Shown here: positions 32,919 through 39,651 of the stretch, one piece after another
How positions within the stretch are numbered: the first letter of the stretch is position 1
Layout of the letters: the number at the start of each line of letters is the position of its first letter
Source of the DNA: Streptomyces sp. NRRL F-525
GTDB lineage: Bacteria; Actinomycetota; Actinomycetes; Streptomycetales; Streptomycetaceae
Assembly (NCBI RefSeq): GCF_000716605.1
Contig: NZ_JNXE01000003.1
Span: 62,001 to 126,000 of the forward strand
Length of the DNA stretch: 64,000 nt
Direction of reading: 5' to 3'
Notes under the pieces: generated by a model
What the model was told of the DNA's origin: nothing
Databases searched by the model: none
Seen by the model: the letters and a program-made list of their open reading frames with translations, nothing else
Program-made: the position numbers and the translations under genes

Positions 32919-33443
32919 TCAGCCCTGGACGGACTCCGCGATCCGCCGTGCGGCCTCGGCGGGGGTGAGGTGCGTGGTGTCGACGACCTCGGCCTCACGG
33001 TGCAGCCAGGTGCGGGCCGCTTCGGCGTAGGGCTCCAGGTATCGCAGACGGAACGGCGAGTCGGGGCCGAGGACAGTGTCACCCGCGATGCGCCCGCGGA
33101 GCGTGTCCTGGTCGGCGTGGAGGACGAAGTGCCGTACGGGGATGGCGTGTTGGGCGAGGCCCGCGCTGATCTCGCGCCAGTACCGCTCGACCAGGACCGT
33201 CATGGGGATCACCAGCGTGCCGCCGGTGTAGTCGAGTACGCGGCGGGCGGTCTCGACGACCAGCGGGCGCCAGGGCGGCCAGTGCTGGAAGTTGTCCGTC
33301 GCGGGCAGCCCCGGCGTGATGTCCATGAGCGTCTCGCCGACCTTCTCGGCGTCGAACACCCGTGAATCCGGGATCAGTTGCTGCACCAGCGGACTGGTCG
33401 TCGTCTTGCCCGCTCCGTGCGTGCCGTTGAGCCATACGATCAT
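32919..33443 (-). CDS. P-loop nucleotide kinase-like ATPase (TmrB-like)
   Basis: A 174-residue protein with a Walker A at the extreme N-terminus (LNGTHGAGKTTT, residues 5-16) and a kinase-like arrangement (VIPMTVLVERYWREI, then VLHADQDTLRGRI). It resembles the AAA-33/TmrB group of small kinases, some linked to tunicamycin or nucleoside resistance. The substrate is unknown. ATG at 33443. It is a single gene, divergent from the PanE2-like gene, and I see no functional tie to oxalate. Confidence 0.8.
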   Translation of the reverse strand: MIVWLNGTHGAGKTTTSPLVQQLIPDSRVFDAEKVGETLMDITPGLPATDNFQHWPPWRPLVVETARRVLDYTGGTLVIPMTVLVERYWREISAGLAQHAIPVRHFVLHADQDTLRGRIAGDTVLGPDSPFRLRYLEPYAEAARTWLHREAEVVDTTHLTPAEAARRIAESVQG

Positions 33444-33544
33444 GGACCCGACGCTAGCGCGGCCCGGGCCGCGGGCTCAGGGATTCAGCACGATCAGGGG
33501 CGCAGCGCACAGTCCCTGCCCGAACCCTTGCCGACCCCTCCTCC

Positions 33545-33575
33545 ATACTGTAGACAATATTCAGTCGACACTGTT
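33545..33575. promoter_or_regulatory. Double operator element upstream of the PanE2-like gene
   Basis: Bases 33545-33558 read ATACTGTAGACAAT (reverse strand ATTGTCTACAGTAT), an excellent FCD-GntR pattern shared with the gntR promoter. A second core, CAGTCGACACTG, follows at 33562-33573. They lie about 90-120 bp before the GTG start at 33667 and in an A/T-richer island. Confidence 0.6.
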
Positions 33576-33666
33576 CGACGCCGCCCAGCGCTGTCCGGCT
33601 CCGCCCGGCACGGCCCGGACGGCACCCACCTCCGCGGTACTCCCTCGACCGAACGGAGAGTCTCCA

Positions 33667-34638
33667 GTGAGAGTCGCAGTCCTCGGCGCCGGTGCGATCG
33701 GTGCCTATGTCGGCGCCGCGCTGCACCGTGCGGGCGCCGATGTGCATCTCGTCGCCCGTGGACCGCATCTCGCGGCCATGAGGCAGCACGGCGTCCAGGT
33801 CCTCAGCCCGCGCGGCGACTTCACCGCCCGCGCCCACGCCACCGACGACCCGGCCGAGATCGGCCCGGTCGACTTCGTCCTGCTCGGCCTGAAGGCCAAC
33901 TCGTACGCGGCGTGCGGGCTGCTGATCGAGCCGCTGCTGCACGACACCACGGCGGTCGTGGCCGCCCAGAACGGCATCCCCTGGTGGTACTTCCACTCGC
34001 ACGGCGGCCCCTACGACGGGCAGCGCGTCGAGAGCGTGGACCCGGACGGCGCGGTCAGTGCGGTGCTCGCGCCCGAACGGGCCGTCGGCTGTGTCGTCTA
34101 CGCGGCAACGGAGCTTGCTGGACCGGGAGTTGTGCGCCATCTCGAAGGCACCCGGTTCTCCATCGGCGAGCCGGATCGCAGCGTCTCGGCGCGCTGTCTG
34201 GCACTGAGCGAGGCCATGCGGGCGGGCGGTTTGAAGTGCCCGGTCGAGCCGGAGCTGCGCAACGACATCTGGCTCAAGCTGCTCGGCAACATCTCCTTCA
34301 ACCCGATCAGCGCGCTGGCCCGCGCCACCATGCGGCAGATGTGTCTGCACGGCGGTACCCGCAAGGTCATCGAGACCATGATGACCGAGACGCTGTCCGT
34401 CGCCGAGGCGCTGGGCTGCGAGGTCGGCGTCTCCATCGAACGGCGGCTCGCGGGCGCGGAACGCGTCGGCGACCACCGCACCTCGACGCTCCAGGACCTG
34501 GAGCGCGGCAAGCCGCTCGAACTCGACGTACTCCTCGCGGCCGTGGTCGAGTTGGCGGAGATCACCGGCGTGGAGGTGCCCACCCTGCGCACCGTGCACG
34601 CCATCTCGGACCTGCTCGCGCTGAGGAGTGCCGCATGA
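33667..34638 (+). CDS. PanE/ApbA-family reductase, candidate oxalyl-CoA reductase (PanE2-like)
   Basis: A 323-residue ketopantoate-reductase-fold protein. The NADP-binding motif is AVLGAGAIGAYVGAALHRAGADV, then NGIPWWYFHSHGGPYDG, ESVDPDG and ELRNDIWLKLLGNISFNP. The NGIPWWYF...GG...ESVDPDG signature follows PanE2 of Methylobacterium, an oxalyl-CoA reductase giving glyoxylate, more than biosynthetic PanE. GTG at 33667 has an ACGGAGAG site. Its promoter shares operator elements with gntR. It would be the assimilatory branch of oxalate use; biochemical function is inferred. Confidence 0.8.
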   Translation: MRVAVLGAGAIGAYVGAALHRAGADVHLVARGPHLAAMRQHGVQVLSPRGDFTARAHATDDPAEIGPVDFVLLGLKANSYAACGLLIEPLLHDTTAVVAAQNGIPWWYFHSHGGPYDGQRVESVDPDGAVSAVLAPERAVGCVVYAATELAGPGVVRHLEGTRFSIGEPDRSVSARCLALSEAMRAGGLKCPVEPELRNDIWLKLLGNISFNPISALARATMRQMCLHGGTRKVIETMMTETLSVAEALGCEVGVSIERRLAGAERVGDHRTSTLQDLERGKPLELDVLLAAVVELAEITGVEVPTLRTVHAISDLLALRSAA

Positions 34639-34671
34639 GGAGACGCGAGTGGCCGCGAGCCCACTCCGCAC

Positions 34672-34785
34672 ATGCAGGACAATGAGAGCGAGCAGGTCAC
34701 CTCGCCGCACGACGGCCCGGTGACCCGCGGCACCCTCCGCAGCAAGGGCCGTTTCGGCCACCAGCACGTACAGAACCGGGGCTGA
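34672..34785 (+). CDS. Possible 37-residue microprotein before fdhD
   Basis: An open frame from ATG 34672 to TGA 34785, ending 7 bp before fdhD. The product is hydrophilic and ends [15 protein letters not shown], rich in Gly/His/Arg. There is no clear ribosome site, but it fills the space between the PanE2-like and fdhD genes in a compact series. I recognise no family. Confidence 0.35.
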   Translation: MQDNESEQVTSPHDGPVTRGTLRSKGRFGHQHVQNRG

Positions 34786-34792
34786 TCAGGAC

Positions 34793-35641
34793 ATGGGACG
34801 AGTCACGGAACGACGCAAGGTGACCCGGATCCGGGACGGCGTGGTCACCACCCGCCCGGACACGCTCGTCGCCGAGGAACCCCTGGAGATCCGGCTCAAC
34901 GGCAAGCCGCTCGCGATCACCATGCGCACCCCCGGCGACGACTTCGCGCTCGCGGCCGGGTTCCTGGTCAGCGAAGGTGTACTGGCGAACGCATACGATC
35001 TGCAGAACATCGTGTACTGCGCGGGGGCGACCGTAGACGGTTCGAACTCCTACAACGTCGTGGACGTACGGACCGCCCCCGACGTGGTGATGCCGGACAT
35101 CACGTTGGAGCGCAACGTGTATACGACGTCCTCGTGCGGTCTGTGCGGCAAGGCAAGCCTGGACGCGGTCCGTACGACGGCGCGCTGGCCCATCGCCGAC
35201 ACTCCCCCGGTCCGTGTCGAGCCCTCGCTGCTCGCGGCCCTCCCCGACCGGCTGCGCGCGGCCCAGCAGGTCTTCGACCGGACCGGGGGTCTGCACGCGG
35301 CGGCCCTGTTCAGCGAGGAGGGCGAGCTGCTGGACGTACGGGAGGACGTGGGCCGGCACAACGCGGTCGACAAGCTGGTCGGCCGAGCCCTGCAGAACGG
35401 GGACCTGCCGCTGTCCCGGGTGATCCTGCTGGTGTCGGGCCGGGCCTCCTTCGAGCTGGCGCAGAAGGCCGTGATGGCCGGGATCCCGGTGCTGGCGGCG
35501 GTGTCGGCGCCCTCGTCGCTGGCCGTGGACCTGGCGGCGGAGACGGGCCTGACCCTGGTGGGCTTCCTGCGGGGCAGCAACATGAACGTGTACGCGGGCG
35601 AGGACCGCATCGCCCTGCGGGCCGCGGCCGCCCAGGGCTGA
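34793..35641 (+). CDS. fdhD: Formate dehydrogenase accessory sulfurtransferase FdhD
   Basis: A 282-residue FdhD. It has the CxxC sulfur-carrying motif in [30 protein letters not shown] near the start, [20 protein letters not shown] in the middle and [17 protein letters not shown] at the end. By family it transfers sulfur from IscS to the bis-MGD cofactor, needed for active molybdenum formate dehydrogenase. No dehydrogenase gene is in the window, but FdhD beside an oxalate island fits oxidation of formate made from formyl-CoA. It probably shares a transcript with the PanE2-like gene. Confidence 0.95.
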   Translation: MGRVTERRKVTRIRDGVVTTRPDTLVAEEPLEIRLNGKPLAITMRTPGDDFALAAGFLVSEGVLANAYDLQNIVYCAGATVDGSNSYNVVDVRTAPDVVMPDITLERNVYTTSSCGLCGKASLDAVRTTARWPIADTPPVRVEPSLLAALPDRLRAAQQVFDRTGGLHAAALFSEEGELLDVREDVGRHNAVDKLVGRALQNGDLPLSRVILLVSGRASFELAQKAVMAGIPVLAAVSAPSSLAVDLAAETGLTLVGFLRGSNMNVYAGEDRIALRAAAAQG

Positions 35642-35690
35642 GATCCGCGCCCCGCGTCACGGCGGCGGGGCCCCGACCGGCGGGGAGCGC

Positions 35691-35707
35691 CCCCTGCGCC
35701 GCAGGGG
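35691..35707. terminator. Short hairpin between convergent fdhD and LysR genes
   Basis: CCCCTGC-GCC-GCAGGGG, a 7-bp stem in a very G/C-rich 73-bp intergenic gap. Modest support. Confidence 0.4.
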
Positions 35708-35714
35708 CCCCGCC

Positions 35715-36533
35715 TCAGCCCCGCACGCCCTGCGCGGTCTCCACGAACGCCGTGATCAAGGGTGACCGGCGGGCCGCCTCCCAGGCCAGGATCACCTCGT
35801 CGGGTTCGGCGTCGGTGACGGGGACGTAGGTGATGTCGGGGCGGGAGTACTTCTCGGCGACGGAGACGGGCACGAGGGTGATGCCCGCGCCGGAGGCCAC
35901 GGCCTCGAACTTCTCCTCGATGCTGCGGATCGGGACGTCGTCCGGGCCGGGGTTGGCGTACCGCAGCCAGGCCTCGCCGTCTAGGTCGGCCCGCACGAGG
36001 TCCTGCTTGCCGGCGAGGCGGTGGTCGGCGGGCAGCATCGCGACCCGGGTCTCGGTGAACAGCGGCAGCAGGGTGAGGCCCTGCTCGCGGATCGGGCGGC
36101 GCAGATAGGCGAGGTCGACGGTGCCGTCGAGGATCAGCTGCTCCTGGTCGTCCCATTCGACCCGGCGGGCCTTCACCTCGATGCCGGGGTGGGCGGCGCC
36201 GTAGGCCCGCAGCGTGCGGGTGATCACGACGCCCGCGCGGAAGCCGACGACGAGCCGGTGCGGACCCCGCGCGGACCGCTGCACCCTACGGCGCGTCGCA
36301 TCAGCCGAGGCGAGCAACGCCCGCCCGTCGTCGAGGAGTTGGCGCCCGGCAGCCGTCAACGACACGCCGTGACTGTCCCGTTCGAAGAGCGCGGAGTCCA
36401 AGTCCTTTTCCAGGGCCCGGATCTGACGGCTCAACACCGGCTGCGCGATGTGCAACTGCTCGGCCGCGCGCCCGAAGTGCAGCAGCTCGGCCACCGCGAC
36501 GAAGTAGCGGACCTTCCGCAGGTCGAGGTCCAT
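35715..36533 (-). CDS. LysR family transcriptional regulator
   Basis: A 272-residue LysR regulator. The N-terminal helix-turn-helix (LLHFGRAAEQLHIAQPVLSRQIRALEKDL) is followed by a periplasmic-binding-type effector domain (GFRAGVVITRTLRAY, VDLAYLRRPI, SGAGITLVPVSVAEKY). It is divergent from an SDR gene at 36673, its likely target. The 140-bp gap should hold T-N11-A sites, but none was picked out with confidence. Confidence 0.9.
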   Translation of the reverse strand: MDLDLRKVRYFVAVAELLHFGRAAEQLHIAQPVLSRQIRALEKDLDSALFERDSHGVSLTAAGRQLLDDGRALLASADATRRRVQRSARGPHRLVVGFRAGVVITRTLRAYGAAHPGIEVKARRVEWDDQEQLILDGTVDLAYLRRPIREQGLTLLPLFTETRVAMLPADHRLAGKQDLVRADLDGEAWLRYANPGPDDVPIRSIEEKFEAVASGAGITLVPVSVAEKYSRPDITYVPVTDAEPDEVILAWEAARRSPLITAFVETAQGVRG

Positions 36534-36672
36534 GGGGGGCCGCCCTTCCGTACGCCGTCGGCGATGCCTTCAGGGTATCGCCACGGCCGAAAGAGGTCTT
36601 GGACGGCGGGGCGACCACGGCCGCAGGCTGGGTGACGTCACAGCAACGCGCACAACCCGAGAGGGGCAGGAC

Positions 36673-37392
36673 ATGGGACTGCGAGGACAGCGGATCGTCG
36701 TCATCGGCGGTACGGCGGGGATCGGGTTCGCGGTCGCGGAGGCGGCCGCGCGGGAGGGCGCCCGGGTGGTCGTCGCCTCGCGCCGGCAGCAGAGCGTGGA
36801 CGCGGCGCTGAAACGGCTCCCGGAGGACGCCGAGGGGCAGGTCCTCGACGCGAGCGACGAGGAGGCGGTGCGGGCCTTCTTCGCGGGGCTCGGCGGCTAC
36901 GACCACCTGGTCTACACGGCCGGTGAGGCGCTGCTGATGGGGAGCCTCGCCGAGTCCGACCTCGGGCGGGCCCGCGCCTTCCTGGACACCCGGCTGTGGG
37001 GCGCCTACACGGCGGTGAAGTACGGCGCCCCGTCGATCCGGGAGGGCGGTTCCGTGGTCCTGACGACGGGCACCGCCGGACGCAGGCCGATCCCCGGCAC
37101 GACCGTCGCCGCCGCCCTGTGCGGGGCGATGGAGTCGCTGACCCGGGCACTTGCCCTGGAGCTGGCGCCGCTGCGGGTCAACGTGGTCGCCCCCGGTGTC
37201 GTACGCACCGAACTCTGGCGGGAGTTGGACGACGAGCAGCGCGACGGGCTGTTCGAGTCCGTCGCCGGGTCGCTGCCGGTCGGCCGGATCGGCGAGCCGG
37301 AGGACATCGCCGAGGCGTATCTGTATCTGATGCGTGGCGGCTACACGACCGGTTCGACGGTGGTCGTGGACGGCGGCACGGTCCTCGTCTGA
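36673..37392 (+). CDS. SDR-fold protein lacking the catalytic Tyr-Lys pair
   Basis: A 239-residue short-chain dehydrogenase fold. The cofactor loop GGTAGIGFAVAEAAAREGARV and the C-terminal RVNVVAPGVVRTELW, GRIGEPEDIAEAYLYLM and GSTVVVDGG are standard. At the YxxxK position the sequence is TTVAAALCGAMESL, so neither catalytic Tyr nor Lys is present. Similar 'atypical' SDRs occur in actinobacteria. It may bind NAD(P) without classical catalysis or use other residues. ATG at 36673 has a GGGGCAGG site; divergent from LysR. Confidence 0.85.
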   Translation: MGLRGQRIVVIGGTAGIGFAVAEAAAREGARVVVASRRQQSVDAALKRLPEDAEGQVLDASDEEAVRAFFAGLGGYDHLVYTAGEALLMGSLAESDLGRARAFLDTRLWGAYTAVKYGAPSIREGGSVVLTTGTAGRRPIPGTTVAAALCGAMESLTRALALELAPLRVNVVAPGVVRTELWRELDDEQRDGLFESVAGSLPVGRIGEPEDIAEAYLYLMRGGYTTGSTVVVDGGTVLV

Positions 37393-37409
37393 CCGCTCGG
37401 CCGCCGGGG

Positions 37410-37958
37410 TCAGCCGCCCGCCGCGAACCGCACCTCCCCCGCCGCGACCACCAACCCCAGGCGCGGGAAGTCGAGTTTGACCGACGCCTGGTGCTCGGCG
37501 GCGGTGAGCGCGCTCATCGCGTCCTCGACGAAGACGAGTTGGTGGCCGAGGTCGCCGGCGGCACGCGCGGTGGACTCCACGCCGAGGTTGGTGGCGATCC
37601 CGCCGAACACCAGGGTGTCGACGCCCCGTTCACGCAGCCGCTCCTCAAGTCCCGTGCCCTGGAAGCCCCCGATCGTCCGCTTCACGATCTCCAGGTCCCC
37701 TTCCCGGAACAGCCCGTCGGCGAGTCCACTGCCGGCGGGCTGCTCGGCGATGCCGGGACGTTCGACCCGGATCAGCACGACGAGCGCACCGGCGGAACGG
37801 AAGACGCCGGCCAACTCCTCGGCCACGGCGAGGACTTCGGGACCCTTGTACGGTTCGAGCGGCAGCGCGACGATGCGGTCCATCAGGTCGACGAGGACCA
37901 GGGCGGTGCGTTCGGGGTCGAGGGCGAGCAGGGATTCGGGAGTCCGGGGTGGGGTCAT
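37410..37958 (-). CDS. Isochorismatase-like hydrolase (nucleophile Cys absent)
   Basis: A 182-residue isochorismatase-fold protein. Asp in ALVLVDLMDRI and Lys in EIVKRTIGGFQGTGLEERL are the expected acid/base residues. Where cysteine hydrolases have Cys, this has Gly (GGIATNLGVESTAR). Members without the Cys act on vinyl ethers or are uncharacterised. It is convergent with the SDR gene (17 bp apart) and 19 bp downstream of the marR gene on the same strand, so likely in the MarR transcript. Confidence 0.85.
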   Translation of the reverse strand: MTPPRTPESLLALDPERTALVLVDLMDRIVALPLEPYKGPEVLAVAEELAGVFRSAGALVVLIRVERPGIAEQPAGSGLADGLFREGDLEIVKRTIGGFQGTGLEERLRERGVDTLVFGGIATNLGVESTARAAGDLGHQLVFVEDAMSALTAAEHQASVKLDFPRLGLVVAAGEVRFAAGG

Positions 37959-37977
37959 GACGGAACGTTAGCCCCCG

Positions 37978-38415
37978 TCAGCCGTCCGTACCGGAAATCC
38001 GGATCAACAGGCCCATGAACTGGTCGCGTTCGGCCTCCGACAGCGGGGCGAGAAGTTCCTCGTTGGCCGCACGGGCCGCCTTCTCGGAGCGCTTGAGCAG
38101 CCGCGCGCCCTCCGGCGTGAGCGACACCGCGTTCTTACGGCGGTCCTTCGCGTCCGGCTCCCGTACGACCGAGCCGGCGGCCTGGAGGTCGTTCAGCACG
38201 CCGACCAGGTCCTTGGGGTCGAGCCCGACACCGCGGCCGAGGTCGGCCTGAGCAATGGGCGCGAGGTCACGGACGGCGGAGAGCACCACGTGGTGCCACA
38301 TCTTCAGCCCCTCGACCGCCAGCGCGTCGGCGACGAGGGCACGCCCACGGGCGGCTGCCCGGCCGAGCAGCCAGCTGGGGAGGGCGCGGATCACGGGGAG
38401 GGGTGCTTCGGCCAT
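37978..38415 (-). CDS. MarR family transcriptional regulator
   Basis: A 145-residue MarR protein: DNA-binding segment IAQADLGRGVGLDPKDLVGVLNDLQAAGSVVREPDAKDRRKNAVSLT with the typical DRRKN wing. It diverges from a quinone-oxidoreductase-like gene at 38549. The 133-bp gap holds two TTGG-N5-CCAA palindromes centred 30 bp apart, fitting a dimeric MarR repressor controlling both directions, often in response to phenolics or redox stress. Confidence 0.9.
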   Translation of the reverse strand: MAEAPLPVIRALPSWLLGRAAARGRALVADALAVEGLKMWHHVVLSAVRDLAPIAQADLGRGVGLDPKDLVGVLNDLQAAGSVVREPDAKDRRKNAVSLTPEGARLLKRSEKAARAANEELLAPLSEAERDQFMGLLIRISGTDG

Positions 38416-38438
38416 GCGGGCAGCCTAGCGAAAAGTCG

Positions 38439-38481
38439 TTGGACTTCCCAATGAAACCGTGAATATCATTGGGCCCCCCAA
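38439..38481. promoter_or_regulatory. Paired MarR operators
   Basis: TTGGACTTCCCAA (38439-38451) and TTGGGCCCCCCAA (38469-38481) are both TTGG-N5-CCAA palindromes. Their centres are 30 bp (about three helical turns) apart and lie between the divergent marR and oxidoreductase genes. Confidence 0.7.
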
Positions 38482-38548
38482 CGATCCCCACGACCCCCGA
38501 TGGTCCCCGCTGATCCCCTCAAGCGCTGTCACGATCCCTGGAGGTGCG

Positions 38549-39475
38549 ATGCGTCGCGTCCGGTACGACTCCACCGGCGGCCCGCTGTTCGTGGAGGAGG
38601 TCCCCGTCCCCGCACCGGGGCCCGGTGAACTCCTCGTCCGTACCGAGGCGATCGGAGTCACCTTGCCCGTCGTCCGCAAGGTGACCGAGGCGGCCGAGCC
38701 GATCCCGCTCGGCGGCGAGATCGCGGGCGAGGTGGTCGCCGTAGGACAGGACGTGACCCGGTGCCGGGCGGGCGAGCGGGTGACCGGGCTGTGCTTCGGG
38801 CACGGGTACGCCGACTTCGCGGTCCTCCACGAGGGCATGGCCTCCCCCGTGCCCGATACCGCCTCCGCCGTCGACGCGGTCGCGCTCGTCCGCAGCGGGC
38901 TGGTGGCCCTGGGCGCGCTGGACGCGGCCCGACCCGAACCCGATGAGGCCGTGCTGATCACGGCCGCGGCGAGTGGAGTCGGCCATCTGGCAGTGCAGTT
39001 GGCGAGGGCGCGGGGTGCCGGGCGGGTCGTGGGCGCGGTGTCCGATCCGGCGAAGGGCGACTTCGTGCGCGCGCTGGGCGCCGACGAGGTGATCACCTAC
39101 GACCAGTTGGACCGGCCGGGCTGGGGCGAGCCCGTCGACTACGTACTCGACGCGGTGGGCGGCGAGTTGCTCACCCCGGCCGTCGCGGCACTCGCCCCGG
39201 GCGGGCGGCTCGTGGCGTACAGCTCGGGCGGCGGGACGATCCAGGCGTACGACCTTCTCGTGGGCGCCAAGTCCGTGATCGGGTTCCAGATGGCGCGGAT
39301 CGCGCGCGGGAAGCCGGAGTTGTACGAACGGTGGCGGCGGGAGCTGTGGCGGCTGTTCGCGGAGGGCGCCCTGAAACCGTCCGTGCACGGCGAGTTCGCG
39401 CTGGCGGAGGCGGAGAAGGCGCACGAGGTGATCGAGTCGCGCAGCAACCTCGGCAAGGTCGTACTGCGCCCCTGA
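38549..39475 (+). CDS. Zinc-free quinone oxidoreductase/MDR-type alcohol dehydrogenase
   Basis: A 308-residue medium-chain dehydrogenase of the quinone-oxidoreductase group. The N-terminal GroES-like part (VPVPAPGPGELLVRTEAIGVT) is followed by the NADPH-binding AAASGVGHLAVQLARARGAGRVVG and VDYVLDAVGGELL. Zinc-ligand cysteines are absent. It would reduce quinones or enones with NADPH. ATG at 38549 has a CTGGAGG site. Control by the divergent MarR through the paired operators is likely. Confidence 0.88.
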   Translation: MRRVRYDSTGGPLFVEEVPVPAPGPGELLVRTEAIGVTLPVVRKVTEAAEPIPLGGEIAGEVVAVGQDVTRCRAGERVTGLCFGHGYADFAVLHEGMASPVPDTASAVDAVALVRSGLVALGALDAARPEPDEAVLITAAASGVGHLAVQLARARGAGRVVGAVSDPAKGDFVRALGADEVITYDQLDRPGWGEPVDYVLDAVGGELLTPAVAALAPGGRLVAYSSGGGTIQAYDLLVGAKSVIGFQMARIARGKPELYERWRRELWRLFAEGALKPSVHGEFALAEAEKAHEVIESRSNLGKVVLRP

Positions 39476-39651
39476 ATCACCCCGCCGAACCTGACGGTCG
39501 GTCACGGCCGGTGCGGTGTTGCGAAGTTATGGAGTGACGGGCACTGCACGCTTCTTGTGAGGCGCCGGAGGCCGCAACTAACGTCTGTGACACGCCCGTT
39601 GGACGTGGGATGTCCGGATGTCCAGACGAATGAAGGGCAGGTAGCACCACC

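Noticed and set aside
31145..33082. 645-aa frame overlapping the third OFA transporter on the same strand
   Set aside because: Low-complexity Arg/Pro/His sequence; the transporter frame has clear helices and family motifs.
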